Source of the DNA: an uncultured Tateyamaria sp.
Lineage (GTDB): Bacteria > Pseudomonadota > Alphaproteobacteria > Rhodobacterales > Rhodobacteraceae
Reading direction: 5' to 3'
Length of the DNA stretch: 64,000 bases
Assembly (NCBI RefSeq): GCF_947497045.1
Contig: NZ_CANMEU010000013.1
Coordinates: forward strand, 1-64,000
Both the position numbers and the translations under genes were made by a program. Shown here piece by piece: positions 17,867 to 24,997 of the stretch. Positions within the stretch are counted from its first letter, which is position 1, and each line of letters starts with the position of its first letter. The notes under the pieces were generated by a model, which worked only from the letters and a program-made list of their open reading frames with translations, ran no database searches and had not been told where the DNA came from.

Positions 17867-18805
17867 TCATTGAGAGAGTTCGTTTAGCACATCGACCCGC
17901 TCAAGCGCGCGCCTTAGGGCATGGTTCGAAACCCGCACGTAAATCTCGGTCGTCTTGAGATTGGCATGCCCAAGAAGGGCCTGAACCATGCGGATGTCGA
18001 TACCCTCTTCGATCAGCAGCGTCGCGGCCGAGTGCCGGAACCGGTGTGGGGTCAGATGCGGTTCAATTCCGAGGCGCTTGGACAGCGCCCGCAGCCGCTT
18101 CCGGAAGGTGGCGGATCGGAGTCGACGTCCCTCATTATTGAGGAACAGCAGTGCGGCGACGGAGCCGTGTTCGGAACGCAGCTGACAGTAGCGCTGAAAC
18201 TCCGTCTGCAGCTCACGGTTCGGCACGAAGACGATGCGCTCTTTGCTGCCTTTGCCGTTTACCAGGATTTGGCTTCCGTCCGCTGACAAATCGCAGACCT
18301 TCAGATTTGTCAGCTCACTGATGCGGAGCCCTGTCACGATCAGCAGCTTGATGATCAGGAGCGTGACGGCAATTTCAGAGGCCAGTGTCGCGTCATGCTC
18401 GCCAAGCTTCGACGGCACAGCGGTCGGGCCGTCATCGACTTGAAGAACCGCTCTGAGGACGCCTCGATCGATGGGGCGCGGCAGGCGGCGTGGGATCCTC
18501 ACAGAGATGCGGACGTCGGCGAATGGGGAGGGCAGGGCGCTGTTCCGATCTGCGCGCCACGCAAAGTAGGACTTGAGGGTCACGAGGCGCCGCTCGATGG
18601 TCGCTGGCCGGGCGCCAAGCTCGTCGCGCAGATGCCGGTGGTAGGCGAGGATGTCGTCTTTCGACAGCGGATCGCTGAGTTGGCGTGACTTGATGAAGCG
18701 TGCGAATGTGCGCAGATCCTGGGCATAGGCCCGGAGCGTGTGGTGGCCGAGGCTGCGCTCGTCGCGGCGCGAATTGACGAAGGCGATATGATCGAAGTGG
18801 GACAT
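17867..18805 (-). CDS. Tyrosine recombinase / integrase
   Basis: 312 residues. N-terminal SAM-like core-binding domain (about 15-100) and a C-terminal catalytic domain with the full set: Arg161 in TGLRISEL, Lys near 186-188 in GKGSKER, His254-x-x-Arg257 in HRFRH, His280 in LLGHANLKTTEIY and Tyr289. It therefore looks active. It lies at the edge of the plasmid/conjugation gene block and its upstream side abuts a truncated IS110 transposase. It could be the integrase of an integrative element or a resolvase-like plasmid recombinase. An inverted repeat sits immediately before its ATG. Confidence 0.9.
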   Translation of the reverse strand: MSHFDHIAFVNSRRDERSLGHHTLRAYAQDLRTFARFIKSRQLSDPLSKDDILAYHRHLRDELGARPATIERRLVTLKSYFAWRADRNSALPSPFADVRISVRIPRRLPRPIDRGVLRAVLQVDDGPTAVPSKLGEHDATLASEIAVTLLIIKLLIVTGLRISELTNLKVCDLSADGSQILVNGKGSKERIVFVPNRELQTEFQRYCQLRSEHGSVAALLFLNNEGRRLRSATFRKRLRALSKRLGIEPHLTPHRFRHSAATLLIEEGIDIRMVQALLGHANLKTTEIYVRVSNHALRRALERVDVLNELSQ

Positions 18806-18806
18806 G

Positions 18807-18830
18807 CTGAACTCCTTTGCTTAAGTTCAG
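18807..18830. repeat. Inverted repeat abutting the integrase start
   Basis: CTGAACT (18807-18813) and AGTTCAG (18824-18830) with a 10-nt spacer, directly before the recombinase ATG (18805). Arms and spacer have the size of a tyrosine-recombinase core site, or it may be an operator. A further AGTTCA follows at 18833. Confidence 0.4.
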
Positions 18831-18864
18831 CCAGTTCAACACAGACGGGTCGAGCCGACGGGCT

Positions 18865-19215
18865 TTGCTGCTCCTCCGTTTTCACGGCCACGAACGTCAT
18901 TCCCGGGCGGGTCGCCGCCTCCGCGATCGCAGCTGCGTCGATAGCGTCGCTCTTGTGCCGCCTCACATACGGTTTGACGTACTGTGGCGGGATCAGCCGC
19001 ACTTCATGGCCAACCGATTGCGCTACACGTCCCCAGTGGTGTGCGCCGCCGCATGTTTCCATAATGATCGTTGTTGCGGGGATTTCGTGAATGAATTTCG
19101 CAAACTGCGCACGGCTCAGTTTTTTCTGCCAGAGCGTTTCACCCTTTTCATTGATCGCATGTGCTTGAAACACGCGCTTGGCGATGTCGATCCCAATGAG
19201 ATGTGGGTCTGTCAT
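18865..19215 (-). pseudogene. IS110-family transposase, N-terminal remnant
   Basis: The first 117 codons give the IS110 DEDD domain: HLIGIDIAKRVFQ with the first Asp, then METCGGAHHWGR with the Glu, and KPYVRRHKSDAIDAAAIAEA with the paired Asp residues, up to VKTEEQQ. After that the IS110 sequence stops and the frame runs into the integrase region. The C-terminal Ser-containing half is absent. A junction, deletion or insertion around 18830-18865 removed it. Confidence 0.8.
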
Positions 19216-19832
19216 TTTCGTTCCTCCTGTTTACGCGCCGATCATGGCGCAACCGTTCACATTGTGAACCGGCAGGAGGGGCATCCAATCCATCAGTTAT
19301 CGTTACTTAGTTTTCTTTAATTGATGGCCCCTGTCGCACCCTTGCGGGTGCGTCACCGCGCTCTTCAGACTCCGGTCGGCAATGCCGCCCTCCGCCCGGA
19401 ACATCCGACCCGGTCAGACCCTGCTCATATTTGGCCCGTTCATCGTCTCCTTCGGAACCGCTGGCCGGGCCGTTCGCATGGGTCTGACTCGGGCCGATGA
19501 TCCGCCCTTCTAGGGTTTCGATCTCTGGGGCTGCGGAACTGCGTTCCTTGAATCTTCCTGGTCTCATTGTCGGTCGCGCTTTGCGCTCGGTCCAAGGAGA
19601 CGTTGCTTTAGAACCCGCTGGGTTCTCGCGCACGCAACCAAAATAGACAGGACCCGTGTCCTCGCGGCGCTGCCGCTGCGGGCCGCACCAGTCCCATCGA
19701 TTTTGGTGGCGTTTGCTCACTCCGGCACTTCGCCAGTGGGTCAGGTTTTAGAGACGACGCCCCTCAAGGGGCTTGGCTCAAAACCAGACAGCAAGGGGCA
19801 GAGACCCCATCCAACCACAAAGGAGCAACCGG
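19216..19832. other. Non-coding stretch between IS110 remnant and DUF3768 gene
   Basis: No recognisable gene. A minus-strand open frame (19307-19720) exists, but it has low-complexity, Arg/Gly/Pro-rich sequence without family features. Hairpins: CGCACCC/GGGTGCG at 19335-19352 and GCCCCT/AGGGGC at 19759-19772. A short ACCAAAAT/ATTTTGGT pair flanks a GC-rich segment near 19640-19705. It could hold a replication or transfer locus or leader; nothing decides this. Confidence 0.35.
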
Positions 19833-20228
19833 ATGCAGAAAGAGACAGATACCTCAAATGATGCTCAGGCGGAGGCCGCTTTGGCGGCCAAGATCGCGGA
19901 ACAAAATGACAAGTTTCGGCGGACATGGGGCGCGGATTTCACCGTACCGGGTCAGATCGTTCTGACACGCGGCGTAGCGGACCTGTCACCGGCGGCCAAG
20001 GCCATCATCATGCAACGGGTCCAAGGCTTTGATGTCTTCACCGAGGACAATGATCCTTGCGGCGATCACGGCTTCGGTGCGTTCGAGTTCGAGATCGGTG
20101 GCAACAGCTATCACATCTTCTGGAAGATCGATCTCTACGACACCGACTACAGCATGGGCAGTGACGACCCGGCGAACCCCACGGTGACCCGGCGCGTCCT
20201 CACCATCATGCACGCCTCTGAATACTGA
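19833..20228 (+). CDS. DUF3768 domain protein
   Basis: 131 residues, soluble and acidic. Core pattern: LTRGVADLSPAAKAIIMQRVQGFDVFTEDNDPCGDHGFGAFE, then FWKIDLYD and RVLTIMHASEY at the end. This corresponds to the DUF3768 family found near replication and transfer genes on alphaproteobacterial plasmids. The function is unknown. ATG 19833 follows AAAGGAG. It is upstream of the ParB-like gene on the same strand with a 111-nt gap. Confidence 0.82.
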   Translation: MQKETDTSNDAQAEAALAAKIAEQNDKFRRTWGADFTVPGQIVLTRGVADLSPAAKAIIMQRVQGFDVFTEDNDPCGDHGFGAFEFEIGGNSYHIFWKIDLYDTDYSMGSDDPANPTVTRRVLTIMHASEY

Positions 20229-20339
20229 ACACCGAGCAGCCGCCGGGGCGAGCCGAATGCGTGCGTCTGCGCGAAGCATGTCCGTCCCGGCGAACCCCAA
20301 CCAAACCACTTTCCCAACCAACCAAGAAGGATGACTTTC

Positions 20340-22187
20340 ATGACAAACCAATCCAACACCTCACCTGACACGACCATCATCTACGCGTCACTAGACCAGC
20401 TTTACCTGCACGCGTTGAACCCACGCCAAGAGGTGGCGCAGGAGGCCGTGGAGGCTCTCGCCGAGAGCATCAAGACCTGCGGGCTTTTGCAAAACCTCGG
20501 CGGGCTACAGGACCAAAGCGGCAAGATCGGCATTGTTGCCGGTGGTCGTCGTCTTCGTGCTTTGGCCTATCTGGCCGAAAGCGATCCTGCGCAGGAGACC
20601 GCTAAATCCATCCCTGTCTTGCTGGCCAAGAACGCTGCGCAGGCGGAGGTCTGGGCAAATGCCGAAAACACGGCCCGCGCCGACCTCGACCCCGCAGACG
20701 AAATCCGCGCTTATGGCCGGATGGCACAATCTCAAGCTAGTGCGGATGACATCGCGAGCGCTTTCGGTGTCACGGTTGTCCATGTAAAAGGCCGTTTGAA
20801 ACTCGCCCATCTGCCAGACGCGGCTTTGGACGCGCTCAAGGCGAAGACGATTAATCTGACGGTGGCACAGAAGCTGACAACAGCCAATGACGAGAAACTG
20901 ATCCTCGAGGTGCTCCAGCTTATCGCAGACGGTCGGATCACGCATATGAACCAGATCGATGGAGTGCTACACCCGAAGGCCGTTAAAGCCACGGACCGCC
21001 GCGCGGTCTTTGTCGGGGCGGAAGCCTATGAGGCAGCTGGCGGCAAGATCGCACGTGATCTCTTCTCTGACGACGTGTTCTTCGAAGATCGGGATGTGCT
21101 CGACGAGGTCTTTGCCGAGCGCGTGAACGCTGCGGGACAGACGGTCGTGCAGGAGGAAGGTTGGGCGTGGGTCATGACCCACGGGGAAGCGTATCTCTCG
21201 TGGAATCTCATGGAGGAACACAAATTCGAGCGGGTCTATCCGGTCGAAGGTGTTCTCTCGGATGATCTTACCGAGCGCTACGACGAACTCGCAGAGCTTG
21301 CCGAAGGCGACGTGCTGAACGAGGCGGGACAAGCGGAGCTGGAAAAACTGCAATCCATCCTCGATGGCGATTTCACGGAAGACCAGAAGGCGCTGGCCGG
21401 ATGCGTGGTCCATGTGGGTCAAAGCGGTGAGCTGCAGATCACGGGTGGGTTGATCCGGCCCGAAGACAAGAAGGCTGCGATTGAAGCAGGTGTTCTCGCA
21501 CCATCGCATCATGGGTCCATCCAGAAAGCTCCAAAGAACCCGTACTCGCAAAAGCTGCGCGATGATCTGGAGGCGATCAAACTGGCCGTACTGCAAAACG
21601 CGATGCTGAACCAACCGGATCTGCTCCTCGATCTTCTGACGTTCCAGTTGAGCGGTATGACGGGTTTCCGGGACGTGCTGGGTGTCACGACAGGGCAGCC
21701 GACCAACGCACCGTCCTGCGCCGATGGGTTCGATGTGGACAAGCGTTTGAGCAAGCCAGACGCCGCGCCTGCGGATCGCTGGGACGTGGACCTCAAGAAA
21801 GCTTTTGCGACCTTCAAGAAGAAGGGCAAGAAGCACCGCGATGCAGAGCTGACTCGTCTGCTCGCGAAGCTCCTGACCGGAGGAGATGCCGACTTCTCCG
21901 ATTTCCTCGAACAGAAATCAGGTGCGGCGATCCGTAAGGTCTGGACACCGACAGCGGACAATCTCTTCAAGCGGATTTCTGGTCCGATGATGGAAGGCAT
22001 CTATTGCCACCTTCTGGAGCTCTCTCCGACCGATGACCGGGCCAAAGCCTTCGCCAAGATGAAGAAGGGCGAGAAGGCGGAAACGTTGGATGATCTGTTC
22101 TCGGACCCGGCCAAGCAGAAGCTGCATGGCGTGACCGAAGAGCAGAAGGCCCGCATCGAAGCGTGGGTGCCCGACTACCTCGTGTGA
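20340..22187 (+). CDS. ParB/Spo0J-like nuclease/partition-domain protein
   Basis: 615 residues. The N-terminal ParB domain (about 15-110) has LHALNPRQEVAQEAVEALAESIKTCGLLQNLGG and the GGRRLRALAYLAE box. This is followed by a helix-turn-helix region (SADDIASAFGVTVVHVKGRLKLAHLP). A long C-terminal part of about 400 residues is not seen in chromosomal ParB and typifies the plasmid/ICE-encoded relatives in Rhodobacterales. No ParA gene is adjacent, so partition is not assured; a DNA-binding or nuclease role in element maintenance is possible. ATG 20340 is preferred over 20331 because GAAGGA is well spaced from it. A perfect hairpin follows the stop. Confidence 0.85.
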   Translation: MTNQSNTSPDTTIIYASLDQLYLHALNPRQEVAQEAVEALAESIKTCGLLQNLGGLQDQSGKIGIVAGGRRLRALAYLAESDPAQETAKSIPVLLAKNAAQAEVWANAENTARADLDPADEIRAYGRMAQSQASADDIASAFGVTVVHVKGRLKLAHLPDAALDALKAKTINLTVAQKLTTANDEKLILEVLQLIADGRITHMNQIDGVLHPKAVKATDRRAVFVGAEAYEAAGGKIARDLFSDDVFFEDRDVLDEVFAERVNAAGQTVVQEEGWAWVMTHGEAYLSWNLMEEHKFERVYPVEGVLSDDLTERYDELAELAEGDVLNEAGQAELEKLQSILDGDFTEDQKALAGCVVHVGQSGELQITGGLIRPEDKKAAIEAGVLAPSHHGSIQKAPKNPYSQKLRDDLEAIKLAVLQNAMLNQPDLLLDLLTFQLSGMTGFRDVLGVTTGQPTNAPSCADGFDVDKRLSKPDAAPADRWDVDLKKAFATFKKKGKKHRDAELTRLLAKLLTGGDADFSDFLEQKSGAAIRKVWTPTADNLFKRISGPMMEGIYCHLLELSPTDDRAKAFAKMKKGEKAETLDDLFSDPAKQKLHGVTEEQKARIEAWVPDYLV

Positions 22188-22192
22188 ATAGA

Positions 22193-22223
22193 GATTGAGG
22201 GCGGTGCCGCACCGCCCTCAATC
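22193..22223 (+). terminator. Perfect 14-bp hairpin after the ParB-like gene
   Basis: GATTGAGGGCGGTG (22193-22206) and CACCGCCCTCAATC (22210-22223) pair perfectly with a 3-nt loop, starting 6 nt after the stop. It is GC-rich but followed by CGAACAAC rather than T-rich sequence. A terminator or mRNA 3'-end stabiliser is likely. Confidence 0.7.
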
Positions 22224-22303
22224 CGAACAACAGAACCGTATCGCCTTAAGAAAACATCGGCCTCGGTCTCAAAGCCGTTCGCCGATCGAGAAGGACGTAA
22301 AAG

Positions 22304-22809
22304 ATGACGACGCTCACCAAATCGCTGCTCAGGGTCTGGAAGTCTGCTCAACTCTATATCGGGTTTCATCGTGATCCGGATGGCAGGGAGCGCAAAGCGC
22401 CCCATGTCTGGCCGCCGAAGAACGGCCGAGCGACGATCCACGAAGATCCGGACGAGCAGGAAGCGTTCGTCGTTCTCAAATCAGTCGATGGTGATGCCGC
22501 GCAGGATGTCCAGATCAAGTTGCGCCCTGACATGATCGTCTTGCGGCGCGATGCCCCGGACGCCTGGGAGGGCGTGATCGTCGAGCAATATGCCATCTCG
22601 GTCAAGGTCGGCGGTGTGTCAATCAGGATGGGTCGATCACCCGCGAGGACGGGGACAGCACAACCTGGGTCGAATCCGATGGTGGTGTTTTGAAGAAGAC
22701 CGAGTTCGTGGGCGCGGCCATGTCTGCTGATGGCATCGAACTCACGCGTCGAACCCCAGACAACCTCACGGCCATCACAGGTCGCGGGTTGGTTTCTAAA
22801 GATCGATAG
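22304..22809 (+). pseudogene. Conserved hypothetical gene with a -1 nt frameshift
   Basis: The first frame gives a compact beta-rich protein (SLLRVWKSAQLYIGFH, VWPPKNGRATIHEDPDEQ, VKVGGVSIR) up to about 22630. The same protein then plainly continues in the next frame as DGSITREDGDSTTWVESDGG and GAAMSADGIELTRRTPDNL, ending at 22809. One missing base near 22632 explains both. The full protein would be about 168 residues. I do not recognise the family; the Asp/Gly/Thr-rich repeats resemble beta-solenoid or spike-like ends. Either a recent mutation or a sequencing error. Confidence 0.65.
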
Positions 22810-22929
22810 CGCCACTCCAATCCGCAACAGGTATTCGGTCCCTGTATTCGTGGTGTTGTTTCAACTGCGCAGGATCGCATGTGATGTCGCAGCTTGAGGC
22901 GCAGTGGTTGAAACTGGCCGAAAATCAGA

Positions 22930-22946
22930 TATATTCATTTTGAATA
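22930..22946. promoter_or_regulatory. Palindrome before parD
   Basis: ATATTCATTTTGAATAT: ATATTCA and TGAATAT around a 3-nt centre, 14 bp before the parD start. Autoregulation by ParD/ParDE complexes is usual, so an operator role is likely. Confidence 0.55.
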
Positions 22947-22959
22947 TTGGAGGTTTGAA

Positions 22960-23211
22960 ATGGCATCCACCAGCATGACGCTCGGCGAGCACTGGGAAGG
23001 CTTTATTCAAGAGCAGATCAAAAGCGGTCGGTTCGCGTCGGCCAGCGAGGTTGTCCGGGCTGCGCTTAGAGAGCTCGAAACGAAGTCCGAGACACTTGAT
23101 GCGTTGCGGGAGCACCTGAATCCCGGCGCAGATCAGGCTCGAGCTGGCGAGTTCGTGGAAGCGTGGTCGCCCGAGGACATCGTTGCGCGGGCCGTCGCAC
23201 GACGTGGCTAG
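22960..23211 (+). CDS. parD: ParD-family antitoxin
   Basis: 83 residues. N-terminal ribbon-helix-helix (STSMTLGEHWEGFIQEQIKSGRFASASEVVRAALRELE) as in CopG/ParD antitoxins; the C-terminal tail that wraps the toxin ends AVARRG. The TGGAGG ribosome site is just upstream, and an AT-rich ATATTCATTTTGAATAT palindrome-like sequence at 22930-22946 is a good operator candidate. Coupled by overlap with the ParE gene. Confidence 0.9.
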   Translation: MASTSMTLGEHWEGFIQEQIKSGRFASASEVVRAALRELETKSETLDALREHLNPGADQARAGEFVEAWSPEDIVARAVARRG

Positions 23212-23503
23212 GTACCGACTGACGCCGCGCGCGTTGAGCGATCTGGATGCAATCGCTGATTACTCCCTGGACCGTTGGGGGCCGCACCAAACGGAAGACT
23301 ATCTTAGGCAGTTGGCGGATCGGTTTCAGTGGTTGGCCGACAACCCGTCAGTTGGCCGCCCGCGCGACGATGTCGCCGATGGGTATCGGAGCTTCCCGGA
23401 AGGCAAACACGTGATCTTCTATCTGGTGATGCCGGAGGAAGAGATCGCCATTATCGGTGTGCCACATGCCGCCATGGACGTGACGGCAGACCTGTTCACC
23501 TGA
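23204..23503 (+). CDS. parE: ParE/RelE-type toxin
   Basis: 99 residues with the ParE pattern: RYRLTPRALSDLDAIADYSLDRWG, QLADRFQWLADNPSVGRPRDDV, GYRSFPEGKHVIFYLV and an end I-IGVPHAAMD. Toxins of this family inhibit gyrase and stabilise plasmids and integrative elements. GTG 23204 overlaps the ParD end by 8 nt and gives the usual N-terminus VARYRLTP; an upstream start at 23183 is possible. Confidence 0.88.
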   Translation: MARYRLTPRALSDLDAIADYSLDRWGPHQTEDYLRQLADRFQWLADNPSVGRPRDDVADGYRSFPEGKHVIFYLVMPEEEIAIIGVPHAAMDVTADLFT

Positions 23504-23556
23504 GGCGCAGCATCTTTCCAGTCTCATGCCGTCGGGACTGGTTTGTGAACCCCGCC

Positions 23557-23582
23557 AGCCATATCGATCTCCTTTCGTTTTC
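23557..23582 (-). repeat. Left arm of a 26-bp perfect inverted repeat
   Basis: Exact reverse complement of 23817-23842. On the minus strand it reads as ribosome-site AAAGGAG plus ATGGCT start, then an aberrant 12-codon frame. It looks like an inverted duplicate of the leader of the gene at 23837. Confidence 0.8.
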
Positions 23583-23816
23583 TTCTTGATGCAATCTGCG
23601 TGACCTGGCCCGTCTGCCGCTTGCGGTGAATTGCCAGTTCGACGAGCGATCCGCTGCCTCTCGCTGCGCTCGAACGCGGATCACACTCAATTTTGCTTTG
23701 AGGCAATTCACCGGGCTTCAAGCAGAACTTTCCCCTGTGCGCTCCGCGCCCATTCCTCGCGAGACAAAGTTCTCCCTGACTTCCGGTCCGGTCGGTCTCG
23801 CTTGTTCGTTTGCATC

Positions 23817-23842
23817 GAAAACGAAAGGAGATCGATATGGCT
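23817..23842 (+). repeat. Right arm of a 26-bp perfect inverted repeat
   Basis: It covers the AAAGGAG ribosome site and start codon of the small gene at 23837 and is the perfect complement of 23557-23582. The 234 bp between the arms also contain GGTGAATTGCC (23625-23635) paired with GGCAATTCACC (23702-23712). No gene was recognised between the arms. Confidence 0.8.
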
Positions 23843-24040
23843 AAGTACTTCACAGTTACCACACCCGAGACCGGCAAAGACGGCAAAACTCGCTTCCACA
23901 AAGTGGGCGTCGCCTTTCCTCAGAGCGAGAGCGCCAAGTCGCACATGACGATCCAGCTCTTCGCCACACCGATCAACGGCGAGCTCGTCCTCTTCGAGCC
24001 CCGGTCGGACGATGCGGACGACAATCCCGTCACCGAGTGA
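23837..24040 (+). CDS. Small conserved-looking hypothetical protein
   Basis: 67 residues: MAKYFTVTTPETGKDGKTRFH, then VGVAFPQSE, and an acidic end. It is compact and soluble. The layout (a short GKTRFHKVGVAF strand pair) resembles the DUF736-like small proteins often found in plasmid and ICE transfer regions, but I cannot name the family firmly. A strong AAAGGAG ribosome site supports translation. It lies upstream of the mobilisation genes, separated by a 375-bp gap. Confidence 0.6.
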   Translation: MAKYFTVTTPETGKDGKTRFHKVGVAFPQSESAKSHMTIQLFATPINGELVLFEPRSDDADDNPVTE

Positions 24041-24415
24041 CCAGCTCAGGGGAGGGGCGTCCCTCCCCGAAACGCCCCCCCTCTCTTTCCTCCCGCGCAA
24101 GGGTCGGTCGCTTCGGCATCCGGCCCTTGTTGCTGTCGGTTGGCGCGACGTGATCTGCGTTCGCTAACGAGCCCGATGGCAATGGGGTTTTCGACCGACT
24201 TCCCCACCAAGGGCGCCCACGAGGCGAATGCAGAGGTTCAAGCCGAAAGTTGCCGATTTCGGGCGGCCTCGCGCCTATGGCGCTCGGCAAAACGGAATTT
24301 AAGGCCGCCTCAAGGGATGATTCATACGTATAGCCATTGACTCGATACTATAGTTATGTAGGATGATGGGCGACCTTAAATGAAGGTGGCAGGAAATAGG
24401 GAGGCTTTCTTCCGC
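24041..24415. other. Intergenic region before the mobilisation operon; candidate oriT
   Basis: 375 bp without a gene, directly upstream of the MobC-like and relaxase genes, the usual place for oriT. Near the right end are TTGACT (24337-24342) and TAGGAT (24359-24364) with 16 bp between, a possible promoter, and a palindrome ACTATAGT (24347-24354). On the minus strand CATCCTAC (24361-24368) is close to the ATCCTG-type nick sequence of MOBP relaxases, with one mismatch. oriT is inference. Confidence 0.35.
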
Positions 24416-24997
24416 ATGACCCGGACGAAAAGACTGACCAATGCAGAACGCATGGAGATCGTCCGCGAGGCGCAAGCGGGTGTGTCGACGAAGGAGCTGG
24501 CCAAGCGGTTTGGCGTGACGCCCCGGGCGGTACGCTACACGCTGAAGGCAGATGCTGAGCGGCAGACGGATGCTGCCGTTTCGACAGTCGGTGTGACCGT
24601 GAAGCTGACGATTGAAGAGGCTGAGGCCTTCGAAGGAGTGCTGCAGGCAGCGGGTATCGAGACGCGTACAGAGGGGCTAAGACGGCTCATTCAGGGGGCT
24701 GGGGGGACCTTCGTTCCTGACGCAAATTTGGCCTCTGAGATGGCGCGCTACAGAGAAGAATTGCACCGTGTTGGAAACGGGGTCGCGCAGCTCACCAAAC
24801 AAATGCTTGAGGCCAACCGGCAAGGGCTGGGGGCAGCGGATGAATTCTCAGATTTGCGGCTTGCGCAGATGCGGGGATTGGCGCGGTTCGTTCTGGATAC
24901 CGCCGACGAAATTGACCTCCTTGTGCGGCGTCGCCGCGACGCCATGAAGCTGCAGGCGACAGCCGCATTGAGGGAGTTTGCCCATGCGGCTGAATGA
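24416..24997 (+). CDS. MobC-like relaxosome accessory protein
   Basis: 193 residues. The N-terminal helix-turn-helix (TNAERMEIVREAQAGVSTKELAKRFGVTPRAVRYTL) binds DNA. The middle (VKLTIEEAEAFEGVLQAAGIETRTEGLRRLI) has the MobC-type ribbon-helix-helix feel, and a C-terminal coiled helix has ELHRVGNGVAQLTKQMLEANRQ, the usual end of MobC proteins that load the relaxase at oriT. ATG 24416 has AGGGAGG upstream; the ATG at 24380 lacks one. It overlaps the relaxase start by 14 nt. Confidence 0.75.
   Translation: MTRTKRLTNAERMEIVREAQAGVSTKELAKRFGVTPRAVRYTLKADAERQTDAAVSTVGVTVKLTIEEAEAFEGVLQAAGIETRTEGLRRLIQGAGGTFVPDANLASEMARYREELHRVGNGVAQLTKQMLEANRQGLGAADEFSDLRLAQMRGLARFVLDTADEIDLLVRRRRDAMKLQATAALREFAHAAE

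Noticed and set aside
18580-18864. C-terminal part of the IS110 reading
   Set aside because: After codon 117 the frame only reads the integrase gene in a shifted frame.
19307-19720. 137-codon minus-strand frame in the region before DUF3768
   Set aside because: Low-complexity Arg/Gly/Pro composition, no ribosome site or family; kept only as part of the non-coding description.
20967-21836. 289-codon minus-strand open frame
   Set aside because: Antisense shadow of the ParB-like gene.
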